Positions 51,428 to 60,359 of a DNA stretch of 64,000 bases are shown in pieces. Under the pieces are notes generated by a model. The model ran no database searches. It had not been told where the DNA came from and worked only from the letters and a program-made list of their open reading frames with translations. The DNA comes from Geomonas anaerohicana. GTDB taxonomy: Bacteria > Desulfobacterota > Desulfuromonadia > Geobacterales > Geobacteraceae. The number at the start of each line of letters is the position of its first letter. Position 1 is the first letter of the stretch. The position numbers and the translations under genes were made by a program. The DNA lies in contig NZ_JAEMHL010000003.1 in assembly GCF_016458305.1 (NCBI RefSeq), forward strand, positions 496,001 through 560,000. The letters run 5' to 3'.

Positions 51428-52868
51428 GCTATCGGCAGTCCTGGCCATGGTGGCGGTGCTCATGGGTCTGGTGGGGTGCGGCGGCGGAGGGAGCAAGGGA
51501 CCTGCACTCACCTCAATCTCGGTAGCCCCTGTCAATGCCACCATCCCCGTCGGCACGACCGGGCGGTTCACCGCCACCGGCACCTATTCAGACAACAGCA
51601 GCCGGGACATTACCAACCTGGTTTCCTGGACCTCCTCCACGGCGGGGATAGCAACCATAAGCAATGTAGCAGGGACCAAGGGGACGGTTACCGCGCTGTC
51701 GGTTGGCACCACGACGGTAACGGCAACCTTGGGAACGGTGACTGCCAGCACGATTGTCACCACTACGCCGGCGTCGAATCCTGCCGCCAACGTGATGCCG
51801 CTAACCGTCAACGGCTCGCTTTGTTCAGCCGGAAGTTACCTCAACAAAGCCTGCGTGAGCGTCACTATCTGCAACCCTGACCTCTCGGCCTGCCAGACGG
51901 TAAATGATATTCTGCTCGATACCGGCAGCTATGGCCTGCGTGTCTTTCAGCAGGCGATCCCCAACCTGACCCTGCCGCCGGTTGCCAGCGGTGCCGGTTC
52001 ACTGACCGGTTGCGTCCAGTTTGCCGACGGCAGCTCGCTTTGGGGCCCGATCCGCACCGCGATGGTGAAACTGGGCAATGAACCGGTCGTCTCGGTGCCG
52101 ATCCAGGTCATAAATTCCAGCTTCGGGTCGCTCCCCCTCCCCTGCGTCAACGCCGATCCTACCCCGGTCTCCTCCGGTTTCGCCGGCATCCTGGGGGTCG
52201 GCGTGTTCAAGGAGGATTGCGGTGCCGGCTGTGCCGTTGCCGCGAACAACGGCGTCTATTACAGTTGCAACGGGACCACTTGTGTCGGAACGACGGTTCC
52301 GCTCGCAGACCAGGTGCAGAACCCGGTCGCGGCGCTTCCGGTGGACAACAACGGCCTGATAGTAAGTCTGCCGCCTGTGCCGGTCGGCGGGGTGCCTTCA
52401 GTCGATGGATCCGTAATCCTTGGAATAGGCACCAGCACCAACAATTCCCTGTCCGGTCCGGTCGTTCTCAAGACCGACAACACCGGCGACTTCAAGACCG
52501 TCTTCAACGGGATTAGCACCAACGGCTTTGCCGACACCGGTTCCAACGGCTTATTCTTCCCCAATGCCGACCCGAGCGTGCTCCCGGTATGCGCCTCGCC
52601 CAATACCGACTGGTACTGTCCGCCGGTGACCCGAACCCTGCTGGCGACCAACGTGAGTGCCACCAACTCCCCCTCCTCCACGGTCAGTTTCCGGATCTCC
52701 AACTTCAATACCCTGGTGAGCAGCTCCAATCGCGTTTTCAGCGACCTAGGCGGGCAATCCGGCTTCGGTTTCGACTGGGGACTCCCCTTCTTCATGGGGC
52801 GCAGCGTCGCCTTCGGCATCGAAGGAGAGGCGTCGCCACTCGGGACCGGCCCCTACGTTGCCTATTGA
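51414..52868 (+). CDS. DUF3443 lipoprotein with bacterial Ig-like domain
   Basis: 484 aa. A lipobox (LMGLVGCGGG, lipidated Cys near residue 22) is followed by a Big2-type Ig domain (~30-115: LTSISVAPVNATIPVGTTGRF, VTALSVGTTTVTATL). Then comes the DUF3443 domain, with NDILLDTGSYGLRVF and later FADTGSNGLFFPN. The paired D-T-G-S segments resemble the two active-site loops of aspartic proteases, so a retropepsin/pepsin-like fold is a reasonable guess. ATG 51414 has GAAGGAG upstream. It lies downstream of and coupled to DUF2844, and ends at a terminator. Confidence 0.8.
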   Translation: MRSVRLSAVLAMVAVLMGLVGCGGGGSKGPALTSISVAPVNATIPVGTTGRFTATGTYSDNSSRDITNLVSWTSSTAGIATISNVAGTKGTVTALSVGTTTVTATLGTVTASTIVTTTPASNPAANVMPLTVNGSLCSAGSYLNKACVSVTICNPDLSACQTVNDILLDTGSYGLRVFQQAIPNLTLPPVASGAGSLTGCVQFADGSSLWGPIRTAMVKLGNEPVVSVPIQVINSSFGSLPLPCVNADPTPVSSGFAGILGVGVFKEDCGAGCAVAANNGVYYSCNGTTCVGTTVPLADQVQNPVAALPVDNNGLIVSLPPVPVGGVPSVDGSVILGIGTSTNNSLSGPVVLKTDNTGDFKTVFNGISTNGFADTGSNGLFFPNADPSVLPVCASPNTDWYCPPVTRTLLATNVSATNSPSSTVSFRISNFNTLVSSSNRVFSDLGGQSGFGFDWGLPFFMGRSVAFGIEGEASPLGTGPYVAY

Positions 52869-52886
52869 TACAAGCGCCCCGGGATC

Positions 52887-52924
52887 AAAAAAGCACCTTG
52901 CTTATTGGCAGGGTGCTTTTTTTT
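52887..52924 (+). terminator. Rho-independent terminator after DUF3443 gene
   Basis: Stem GCACCTTGC / GCAGGGTGC (one G-T pair) within AAAAAA...TTTTTTTT, 6-base loop. It ends the DUF2844-DUF3443 transcript. Confidence 0.88.
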
Positions 52925-52979
52925 GTGACATAGTATCGTTGGTGTCGTGATTGGAATTGGCAGCAAAGGGGGGAGATAC

Positions 52980-54512
52980 TTGTTCAGGTCACTACTGATG
53001 GTTCCAGTTTTACTTTTTGCCTTGGCTCACATACCGGCTTCTGCCACGGCCGCGCCACCCGAGAGCAAGCCGCAAGGCGCAGAGCATCAGGAAACGCAGA
53101 ATAAGCCATCAGCACCGGCAAGAGCCGTGGTAACCACTCATAAGGCGCTCATCGGCGGCAAAGAAATCTCGTACCAGGCCTGCGCCGGTACGCTGCCGGT
53201 GCAAAATGAGGCGGGGGATACCGAGGCCGACATCTTCTACGTCTCTTACAGCGTGCCGCAGGCTGCCAGCGCGAAACCACGCCCCCTGCTCTTCGTGTTC
53301 AACGGCGGTCCCGGCGCCGCGTCCGTCTGGTTGCACCTCGGCGCGCTGGGGCCCAGGCGCGTGCAGATGATGCCGGACGGGAGCATGCCGGCGCCCCCCT
53401 TCCACCTGGTCGACAATGCCTCCAGTTGGCTCGATGTCGCCGATCTCGTATTCGTCGATCCTGTCGGCACAGGCTACAGCCGCGCCGCCAAACCCGAACT
53501 CGCCAAGAAGTTCTCAGCGGTGCAGGCGGATATAGACTCGCTTGGGCGTTTCATCAGGCTCTACCTGACACGCAACGGACGCTGGGACGTCCCCATCTAC
53601 CTGGTCGGTGAGAGCTACGGCACCTTCCGCTGTGCCGGCCTGGCCGAGCACCTGGTGGAACACGGCGTGGCACTGAACGGCGTGATCCTGGTCTCCAGCG
53701 TCCTCAACATGCAGACCATAACCTTCGATTACGGCAACGATCTCCCCTACCAGCTTTTCCTTCCCAGTTACACGGCCACGGCCTGGTATCACCATAAACT
53801 CGACCCGGAGTTGCAGGCGGACCTGGGGCGAACCCTGGCGCAGGCAGAGCAGTGGGCGGCAACGGAGTACCTCCGGGCGCTGAACCAGGGGGATCGCCTG
53901 ACTGCGGCGGAGCGCAAGGCAATAGCGGCGAAAATGGCGCGATTCACTGGACTCAGTATCGAACTGGTAGAGAACAGGAACCTCAGGGTCGACAACCGGG
54001 ACTTCGCAAGGGAGTTGTTGCGCAGCGAGGGACGCGTAGTCGGCTTGATGGACAGCAGGTTCAACGCGGAGAATCCGGAACCGGGCAAACACCTCGGTTT
54101 CGATGCGACCGTGGCTAACATCCGTCCTCCCTTTACCAGTGCCGTCAACGCGTACCTGAGGGAGGAACTTGGCTACCAATCCGACTTGGAGTACTTCGTG
54201 CTGGGAGGCGGCATCGGCCGCTGGGACTGGGAGGCCAAGAACAGCTACGCCGACACCAGCGAGAACCTGCGTGACGCGATGGTAAAGAACCCTTACCTGA
54301 AGGTCATGGTCGCCTCGGGCCTCTTCGACCTGGCCACCCCCCACTTCGCCACCGACTACACCGTGGCGCATATGGGACTGGGGACGGAACTGCGGCGCAA
54401 CGTCTCGGTCAAGCGGTATCGCTCCGGGCACATGATGTACCTGGAGACGGAATCGCTGGCCCAGCTCAAGGCGGATGCGGCAGAGTTTATCCGTCAAAGC
54501 CTGAAGCAGTAG
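52980..54512 (+). CDS. Exported S10-family serine carboxypeptidase-like protein
   Basis: 510 aa from TTG 52980, which has GGGGGGAG just upstream; a GTG at 52947 gives a longer form but lacks a ribosome site. The signal peptide ends near HIPASATA. The alpha/beta-hydrolase core has the S10 signatures: FNGGPGAASVWLHLG for the oxyanion hole, S212 in LVGESYGTFR, D450 in GLFDLATP and H484 in YRSGHMMY. It would release C-terminal residues from peptides in the periplasm or outside the cell. It is convergent with the nuclease gene, with a 6-base gap. Confidence 0.88.
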   Translation: MFRSLLMVPVLLFALAHIPASATAAPPESKPQGAEHQETQNKPSAPARAVVTTHKALIGGKEISYQACAGTLPVQNEAGDTEADIFYVSYSVPQAASAKPRPLLFVFNGGPGAASVWLHLGALGPRRVQMMPDGSMPAPPFHLVDNASSWLDVADLVFVDPVGTGYSRAAKPELAKKFSAVQADIDSLGRFIRLYLTRNGRWDVPIYLVGESYGTFRCAGLAEHLVEHGVALNGVILVSSVLNMQTITFDYGNDLPYQLFLPSYTATAWYHHKLDPELQADLGRTLAQAEQWAATEYLRALNQGDRLTAAERKAIAAKMARFTGLSIELVENRNLRVDNRDFARELLRSEGRVVGLMDSRFNAENPEPGKHLGFDATVANIRPPFTSAVNAYLREELGYQSDLEYFVLGGGIGRWDWEAKNSYADTSENLRDAMVKNPYLKVMVASGLFDLATPHFATDYTVAHMGLGTELRRNVSVKRYRSGHMMYLETESLAQLKADAAEFIRQSLKQ

Positions 54513-54518
54513 TTTAAC

Positions 54519-55286
54519 TTATTGCCACAGTGCAGTCGGCGTCCGCGTCTCGATCCGGTCCTGCTCTTCCTTCGGGAGAGTCGCAAAAAAATCCAGGCCG
54601 GTCTGCCTTTCCACCTCGCGCACCGGCACCAGGTACCTGGGCATGTCCTCGGTCTCCAGAGCCTGGTTCGGCATGATCAGCGCCAGCGCCTCGTGCCGGG
54701 CCGGGTCGAGGATGACTTTGTACAGGGCTGACGGCACCGCTACATGGTTGCGGCCGATGGTCTTCACACTCCCTTTCGGGTAGATCGGCCCGCTGTAGAT
54801 AAAAAGTTCTCCCCGCTGTTCCACCCACCTGCGCACCTTCCCTTCCAACTCGGCCCAGATACCCCGATTCATCCCGGCGCCCGCTTGGGGCACCATGTTG
54901 GAAAGATAAAAACTCTCGGACATCGCCTGTTCGTCCCACGCCATGTCTGCTGCGGGCGCCATGTGGCCGCGATCGTAACCAGACCCGCGGTAGTCGGAGA
55001 GTTCGGCGCGCTGCCCCTTGGGGAGATCGACATCGGGACGGAAGTTGTCGGAGCGCTTCAGTTTCGCCTGCAACCGTTCCCTGGTCATCCTTTCTACTAC
55101 CCAAAGCGGCGTCTTTTTTTGCGCGTCGTGGCTCAGCAGGAAGCCTTTGCGGCAGAGCAGGTCGCCGCTTTGCCCGGGCACGCCATAGGTGGTGAATTCC
55201 TGGCAGTCCTCGAGAGCACCGCCGAACGCGGCAGTTGCCGATACGAAGAAGAGAAAGACGATTTGGAAGAGATGGCTACGAGGCAT
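54519..55286 (-). CDS. Secreted DNA/RNA non-specific endonuclease (NUC1 type)
   Basis: 255 aa with a signal peptide (~1-22). The catalytic motif Y-D-R-G-H-M-A-P (H108) and the metal-binding Asn in GAGMNRGIWAELE are those of the Serratia/NucA beta-beta-alpha-Me nucleases. The length is normal for the family. It likely degrades extracellular or periplasmic nucleic acids. Two cysteines (C28, C45) could form a disulphide. Start ATG 55286. It is convergent with the S10 peptidase, and both are exported, which fits a nutrient-scavenging pair, although they are on opposite strands. Confidence 0.88.
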   Translation of the reverse strand: MPRSHLFQIVFLFFVSATAAFGGALEDCQEFTTYGVPGQSGDLLCRKGFLLSHDAQKKTPLWVVERMTRERLQAKLKRSDNFRPDVDLPKGQRAELSDYRGSGYDRGHMAPAADMAWDEQAMSESFYLSNMVPQAGAGMNRGIWAELEGKVRRWVEQRGELFIYSGPIYPKGSVKTIGRNHVAVPSALYKVILDPARHEALALIMPNQALETEDMPRYLVPVREVERQTGLDFFATLPKEEQDRIETRTPTALWQ

Positions 55287-55372
55287 GGCACCGCCGCAAG
55301 CCCCGTTGGGGGCGGTTGATTGCGCGGCAGTTTAACAGCAGAAAGCAGCCCGGTGCAACCGTCTTGGCAACC

Positions 55373-55567
55373 TCAGTACAGGTCCCGCTCTGTCTCAACG
55401 TTGTTGAGATTCAACTTTCTGTTTATCTCGCGCACGTACTGTGGTTCTTCCGGTTCGAGAGTCTCCCCCTTGAAGTCCAGGAGGAGCTTCAAGAGATAGC
55501 AGAACAGCCCAAGCCCGAGACAAGGCAGCACCCCACCCAGCAACAGCATAAATCCTGAATATTCCAC
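55373..55567 (-). CDS. Small single-pass membrane protein
   Basis: 64 aa from GTG 55567, which has a strong GGAGG five bases upstream. Residues ~5-32 (FMLLLGGVLPCLGLGLFC) form one membrane segment. The rest is an acidic cytoplasmic tail with EPQYVREINRKLNLNN. No family is recognised. It is monocistronic by appearance, between the nuclease and the three-repeat protein gene, on the minus strand. Confidence 0.6.
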   Translation of the reverse strand: MEYSGFMLLLGGVLPCLGLGLFCYLLKLLLDFKGETLEPEEPQYVREINRKLNLNNVETERDLY

Positions 55568-55729
55568 GCCGACCTCCTTCGTCAGAATCTTCAGATTTCA
55601 GCGGGAACCAATAATATATTAGTGCAGATTAATGTCAAGCGGGTGTTTTGTTAATGTTTCGGGTCTGGTGGGCTGAGCCACGGATGGGCAGGGATTTGCG
55701 GCGGGTATGAAAAAAAATTAACCACACTG

Positions 55730-55759
55730 TTTACACGATGCATTTGTCGTTTATTATAG
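55730..55759 (+). promoter_or_regulatory. Possible promoter of the three-repeat protein gene
   Basis: TTTACA at 55730-55735 and ATTATA/TTATAG at 55753-55759 (17-18 base spacer) in an AT-rich stretch. The implied start near 55765 supports ATG 55805 rather than ATG 55769 as the initiation codon. Confidence 0.4.
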
Positions 55760-55804
55760 ACGCTGTGAATGTATTCTAATGCTTTAAGCGAGGTGCTACT
55801 GACA

Positions 55805-56707
55805 ATGCACGAGGGATTCCACTCAGACCACAGCCAAAGAGCTGCCGCAGAGACTTTCCATCGGACTGGCATGACCGCGCAGATCGCAGAGGTTAAGGCA
55901 AAGCTTATTCACAATGTCAGGCGCAACTCGAAGAGATATGGCGCACTGACCTCCTCCCGCATCCTGACCGTACTTGCCAAAGGACTGCCTGGTGAGTTGC
56001 AACATGGGGTGATGGACGCAATTTCAGCAGGTGCCCTCGCCAGTGACATCCGCACACTGATAACCCCTTCCGGCCAACTGTTTCTGTATTCCCAGGACTA
56101 CATGAGCTCCGAAGACGCCGCCGCCAAGGGAGAGCTGGAAGAGGTTAAGCATGCCTTGGCCGAAAAAATCCGCCGTGATTCCAGGGTACTCACCGCACTA
56201 ACTCCGCTTAGCAGCATGTTTGCGCTGGTCCCCGACATCAAGCCGGTAAAGATCTGTTCGCTGCTCAACGAGATGCAGGCCCAGGTCCAGTACCGGGACA
56301 TCAAGACGGTCTCCGCCTTCAGCGGCGAGCTTTACCTTTATTGCGACGCCCATATCACCGAGAAATACGCCGGTTTGCTGGTTCGCTCTGCCGTTACCGA
56401 CGCCTGCAGCACCATCGTGGATACGGTGCGGGAAGAATCGCGGATTTACCCCAGGCCGACCAGGGTGAGCCTTTTCACCAGCCAGGTTTACGGCATCCCT
56501 GCCGCTACCCTCCACCCCTGCATCGTCCGGGTTCTCAACTCACCGCAATACTCGGACATCCGCAAACTCGTGCACCCGGAAACCGAAGTCGAGTACCTCT
56601 ATTCCACCCTCCACATGAACGAGGAGCAGGCGTATTCGCTTATGACGTGGCTGGAGGAAGAAGGGACGGCTGCAGGGAGAGCGCTACCACTTCCGCAATG
56701 TCCCTGA
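55805..56707 (+). CDS. Hypothetical protein made of three ~90-residue repeats
   Basis: 300-aa soluble protein of unknown function. Three homologous units can be aligned by eye. Each starts with a helix containing VRRNSKR, IRRDSRV or VREESRI. Each ends with a segment of the form DIR-T/K-L..P-x-G-x-L-F/Y-L-Y: SDIRTLITPSGQLFLYS, RDIKTVSAFSGELYLYC, SDIRKLVHPETEVEYLYS, then M-x-E-x-A. The unit size and basic helix would suit a small winged-helix-like or ligand-binding module, but no family is recognised. ATG 55805 has GAGGTG nine bases upstream. The 3' end overlaps the convergent FeS oxidoreductase gene by 68 bases. Confidence 0.7.
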   Translation: MHEGFHSDHSQRAAAETFHRTGMTAQIAEVKAKLIHNVRRNSKRYGALTSSRILTVLAKGLPGELQHGVMDAISAGALASDIRTLITPSGQLFLYSQDYMSSEDAAAKGELEEVKHALAEKIRRDSRVLTALTPLSSMFALVPDIKPVKICSLLNEMQAQVQYRDIKTVSAFSGELYLYCDAHITEKYAGLLVRSAVTDACSTIVDTVREESRIYPRPTRVSLFTSQVYGIPAATLHPCIVRVLNSPQYSDIRKLVHPETEVEYLYSTLHMNEEQAYSLMTWLEEEGTAAGRALPLPQCP

Positions 56708-58643
56708 CCTGGGTCGTGGTCCCGGGCACGTCCTTGATACCATCCTCGAACATGGTCATGCAGAAGGGACAGCTGACGCAGACAGTCTCTGGTTGCTGCG
56801 CCAGCGCCTCCTGCACCCGGTTGCGGTTGATAGGTGTCCCTTCGTGCTCCTCGAGCCACATGCGCCCTCCCCCGGCCCCGCAGCAGAAGGCGTTCTCCCT
56901 GTTGCGCCCCATCTCCCACACTTTCCGCCCGGTAGTCATCTCCAGCACCTGGCGCGGAGCATCATAGACGTCGTTGTGCCGGCCTAAATAGCAGGAGTCA
57001 TGGAACACAACGCGTCCTATCTCCGCATTGCCGGTTGTCTCAAGCCTGCCTGACGTGAGCAACTGGTTGATCAACTCGCTGTGGTGTACCACCTCCAGTT
57101 CCAGGCCGTACTGGCGGTAGTCGTTCTTCAGCGTCGTGAAGCAGTGCGGGCACTGGGTGATTATCTTGGTGACACCCCGTGCCAGGAACTGCTGCACGTT
57201 CTCTATCGCCATCTGGTCGAACAGGTACTCGTTGCCCAGGCGCCGAACGCTGTCACCGCAACACTTTTCCTCCTTGCCCAATACCCCGTAGGACACGCCC
57301 GCCGCGTCCAGCACGCGCGTCAGAGCCACCGAAACCTGCTTGTTGCGGGCATCGAAGGCGCCGGAGCAGCCGACGAACAAAAGATACTCCGTCACACCCG
57401 CCTCGAACGGGCGCAGGTTCAACTGCGAGCTCCACTTGCTCCGTTCCGACGGCGCCATGCCCCACGGGTTGGAGCGCTGCTCCATGTTCTCGAAGAGGTT
57501 CAGCAACTCCTCCGGGAAACGGGCTTCCATCTGCACCAGGTGCCGACGCATCTTGACGATCTTGGGGAGGTGCTCGATGAAGACCGGGCAAACCTCCATG
57601 CAGGCGCCGCACGAGGTGCAACTCCAGAGCGCGGCCTCCTCGGTACTCCCCCCCTTCCCGTTGCCGATCAACGAGATCTCGCGCTCGGCCTCGATGTCGC
57701 CGGAAATCTTTTCCATGACTGCGCCGTTTTGCAGCAGATTCTCCTTGATGGCGTGGATGACCTCGCGCGGGTTGAGCAGCTTACCTGTGCTGGCCGCGGG
57801 ACAGGATTGCTGGCAACGACCGCATTCCGTGCAGGAAAAGGAATCGAGCAGATCCTTCCATGACAGCCGCTCCACTGTTGCCGCTCCAAAGCTGTTCCCT
57901 TCCAGGAAGGTCTCGCGCTCCTGGGTAGAGCACTTGTCCAAGCTGCGCAGGAAGACATTGGGTATGGCGGTAAGTATGTGCATATGTTTACTGTAGGGAA
58001 GAAAGTTCATGAATCCAAGGAGTACCACCGCGTGGATCCACCAAAAGACGTTGCCCGCTGTCTCCAGGTGCGCCGCTGCGGGCGTGGTTTTGACGAGACC
58101 TGCGACCAGGTTCGACACCGGTGTGGCTGAAGTCTGCGGCAGCATCCCCTGCGCGATGCGTACTCCGTTCAGCCCGAAGTAGGCCAGCATGAGGGCCGCG
58201 ATCATAGAGAGGATGAGATAGGCCTCGAAGGTGCGGGCCCCGTCGAAGGGCGGGTTGACCGTGCGGCGCACCGCTGCTGTTGTCACCGCCAGCAGGGTGG
58301 CCAGGGAACAGAGGTCGAACAGGAACAGCAGCGCGCCGTGCAGGGGAGCCGGAAGCAGCGCAAAAGAGACCGCCGGGATAAGGCCGGATAGCAGGAATTC
58401 AAGGTTGGCCAGCGCCAGCACCAAAAAAGCCCAGAAGATGATGCCGTGGTTCAGTCCGAAGGGACGGCTTACCACCCTCTTCTGCCCGATCGCATACACC
58501 AGCATCTCTTTCAGGCGGTCGACCGGGCGGTCGAAGCGGTTCTCGCTCCTGCCGACAGTGACGAGGGACAGCCTGCGGAAGCAGCTGAAGGCAAAGGTGG
58601 CCAGGGAAACGGTAAGCAAAGCGGTAAAAAGGGTTTGATTCAT
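56640..58643 (-). CDS. Membrane FeS oxidoreductase (EtfAB:menaquinone oxidoreductase type)
   Basis: 667 aa. The N-terminal ~240 residues hold about six membrane helices with histidines suitable for heme b (GLNHGIIFW, WWIHAVVLLG). Two ferredoxin motifs (CTECGRCQQSCP, CTSCGACMEVCP) carry 4Fe-4S clusters. The rest contains two CCG domains (EKCCGDSVRRLG; FCCGAGGG), the HdrB/GlpC-type cluster sites. This architecture is that of the EMO enzymes that pass electrons from EtfAB to menaquinone during acyl-CoA oxidation. etfA and etfB lie immediately upstream on the same strand, and a beta-oxidation operon sits elsewhere in the window, which supports this role. ATG 58643 follows GGAG. Confidence 0.9.
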   Translation of the reverse strand: MNQTLFTALLTVSLATFAFSCFRRLSLVTVGRSENRFDRPVDRLKEMLVYAIGQKRVVSRPFGLNHGIIFWAFLVLALANLEFLLSGLIPAVSFALLPAPLHGALLFLFDLCSLATLLAVTTAAVRRTVNPPFDGARTFEAYLILSMIAALMLAYFGLNGVRIAQGMLPQTSATPVSNLVAGLVKTTPAAAHLETAGNVFWWIHAVVLLGFMNFLPYSKHMHILTAIPNVFLRSLDKCSTQERETFLEGNSFGAATVERLSWKDLLDSFSCTECGRCQQSCPAASTGKLLNPREVIHAIKENLLQNGAVMEKISGDIEAEREISLIGNGKGGSTEEAALWSCTSCGACMEVCPVFIEHLPKIVKMRRHLVQMEARFPEELLNLFENMEQRSNPWGMAPSERSKWSSQLNLRPFEAGVTEYLLFVGCSGAFDARNKQVSVALTRVLDAAGVSYGVLGKEEKCCGDSVRRLGNEYLFDQMAIENVQQFLARGVTKIITQCPHCFTTLKNDYRQYGLELEVVHHSELINQLLTSGRLETTGNAEIGRVVFHDSCYLGRHNDVYDAPRQVLEMTTGRKVWEMGRNRENAFCCGAGGGRMWLEEHEGTPINRNRVQEALAQQPETVCVSCPFCMTMFEDGIKDVPGTTTQVRDIAEVVALSLQPSLLPPATS

Positions 58644-58667
58644 TCAAGACTCCATTTGATGCCGGGA

Positions 58668-58697
58668 GGGGACTGGCTCCGCAAGGTGCCAGTCCCC
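58668..58697. repeat. Family 1 palindrome, copy G (intergenic)
   Basis: 30 bp, arms GGGGACTGGCTCC and GGTGCCAGTCCCC, between etfA and the FeS oxidoreductase gene. It faces the inverted copy H 45 bases away. Confidence 0.85.
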
Positions 58698-58742
58698 CTT
58701 AGCCTTGGGAAGCTGGCTGAGCTGAAAGAAGCGTTCCGCTAG

Positions 58743-58773
58743 AGGGACAGGCACCTAACGGGAGCCAGTCCCT
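58743..58773. repeat. Family 1 palindrome, copy H (inverted, diverged)
   Basis: 31 bp, arms AGGGACAGGCACC and GGAGCCAGTCCCT. The loop is longer (TAACG) and the outer base pair is changed to A-T, so it is an older or decaying copy. Confidence 0.75.
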
Positions 58774-58804
58774 TCTGCTGCGCCCCTTAGCAAAGTGCGT
58801 CGCG

Positions 58805-58920
58805 AAGTCCCCCTTTGCGAAGGGGGATTTAGGGGGATTTGCTGTTGGTTGATGATTTGCTGTTGGTCGGGGAGAGGCAAATCCCCCCTGTCCCCCTTTC
58901 TCAAGGGGGGAACGTCAGGC
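58805..58920. repeat. Family 2 palindromes, inverted pair (intergenic)
   Basis: Hairpins CCCCCTTTGCGAAGGGGG (about 58810-58827) and CCCCCTTTCTCAAGGGGGG (about 58892-58910), with AGGGGGATTT and AAATCCCCCC blocks between. It has the same composite layout as 42325-42420. With copies G and H this fills most of the 353-base gap between etfA and the FeS oxidoreductase; no gene is seen there. Confidence 0.75.
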
Positions 58921-58996
58921 CGCGTGCAGTGCTTGGTTCAATCCTTGGCGAGCTTCGCTGATACTCAGCGTTCTTCGCGTATCAGCTTTTAGGTTT

Positions 58997-60310
58997 TCAA
59001 GCAGCTGTCCTTTGTTTCATCTCCTTCACCCGCGCGGTCAGCGCGGGCACCACCTGGAACAGGTCCCCGACGATGCCGTAGGTGGCAACCTCGAAGATAG
59101 GAGCCTCGGGGTCGCGGTTGATGGCAATGATCACGTCGGAATCCTGCATCCCCACCAGGTGCTGAATGGCGCCGGAGATACCGCAGGCGATGTAGATCTT
59201 GGGCCGCACCGTTTTGCCGGTCTGCCCGACCTGCCGGTCCTGCGGCAGCCAGCCGGCGTCCACGGCGCTGCGCGACCCGCCGACCACCCCTCCCAATTCC
59301 TCGGCCAATTCCTCCAGCATGGCAAAGTTATCCTTGGCCATCAGCCCGCGCCCGCCCGAGACGATGAACTCGGCACCGGCCACGTCCACCTTGTCCTTGG
59401 CGCCCTTTTCCGTTATCACCTCCAGCACGCGCGTGAAGATGGAGGCTTCCGAAATGGTGCAACTCTCGTGGATGACCGCGCCGGTCCTGCCGCTTTTCTG
59501 CTGCGGCATGGGCATCACGTGCGGACGCACCGTCGCCATCTGCGGTCGAAAGCGGTCACACATGATGGTGGCCATTATGTTGCCGCCGAATGCGGGGCGG
59601 GTCTGCATGAGGTTGCCTTTTACGTCGATGCCAAGCCCCGTGCAGTCTGCAGTGAGACCGGTCTTCACCCGCGTTGCGACCGCGCCCGCCAGGTCGCGCC
59701 CCATCCCCGTCGCGCCCATCAGCACCACCTCCGGCTTGTGCTGGTCGATCAGGTGGCACATCGCCTCCAGGAACGGCTCGGTTCGATACTGGCGGAATAC
59801 CGGGTCGTTGACCAGGTACGCCTGTTCCGCGCCGTAACTGAAGGCAAGGTCCGCGAGGTGCTCGACACCGCTACCGATGATCACGGCCGATAGAGGCACC
59901 CCGAGCTGGTCGGCAAGTTCACGCCCCACTCCGGTCAACTCCCAGGAAACCTTGGCTGCTTCTCCGTCATTGTGCTCGATGAAGACCCAGACCCCCTTGT
60001 ACGCCGCGATCATGCGGCGGCGTTCCAGCTCTTCTTCGTCCACCTCTTCGCCGCCGTGTTTCTCGAAGCTGGCGATGATGGCCAGTTCCTCCGGGGTGTA
60101 GAACATTTCAAGAGCGCCTGCCGGGCAGGCTTTGACGCACTTCACGCAGCCGATGCATTTTGCCGCCTCGATGATCGGTTCGCCCTGCTCGCTCATCTCT
60201 ACGCCATTGACGGGGCAGACGCTTTGGCAGCGCGCACCGCAGGCGATGCATTTGCCGGTAATGACCCGTGCCTTGCCGCGCGGTTTCTTTGGTTTTTGTG
60301 GTTCAGTCAT
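58997..60310 (-). CDS. etfA: Electron transfer flavoprotein alpha subunit with N-terminal 2x[4Fe-4S] ferredoxin domain
   Basis: 437 aa. Residues 1-70 form a ferredoxin domain with two cluster motifs: C21-x2-C24-x3-C28-x3-CP and C52-x2-C55-x2-C58-x3-CP. The EtfA body follows, ending in the FAD-binding segment GRGLMAKDNFAMLEELAE, GSRSAVDAGW, QVGQTGKTV, ISGAIQHLVGMQDSD and INRDPEAPIF. It accepts electrons from acyl-CoA dehydrogenases; the extra clusters may link it to ferredoxin-like partners or the membrane enzyme. The start at 60310 (MTEPQKPKK) has AGGTG upstream; an upstream in-frame Met at 60352 is less likely. It is 49 bases after etfB. Confidence 0.93.
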   Translation of the reverse strand: MTEPQKPKKPRGKARVITGKCIACGARCQSVCPVNGVEMSEQGEPIIEAAKCIGCVKCVKACPAGALEMFYTPEELAIIASFEKHGGEEVDEEELERRRMIAAYKGVWVFIEHNDGEAAKVSWELTGVGRELADQLGVPLSAVIIGSGVEHLADLAFSYGAEQAYLVNDPVFRQYRTEPFLEAMCHLIDQHKPEVVLMGATGMGRDLAGAVATRVKTGLTADCTGLGIDVKGNLMQTRPAFGGNIMATIMCDRFRPQMATVRPHVMPMPQQKSGRTGAVIHESCTISEASIFTRVLEVITEKGAKDKVDVAGAEFIVSGGRGLMAKDNFAMLEELAEELGGVVGGSRSAVDAGWLPQDRQVGQTGKTVRPKIYIACGISGAIQHLVGMQDSDVIIAINRDPEAPIFEVATYGIVGDLFQVVPALTARVKEMKQRTAA

Positions 60311-60359
60311 GAGGCACCTATTTTGTTGAATTGTGTCGGACAGGTCCGACAAGAATTGC

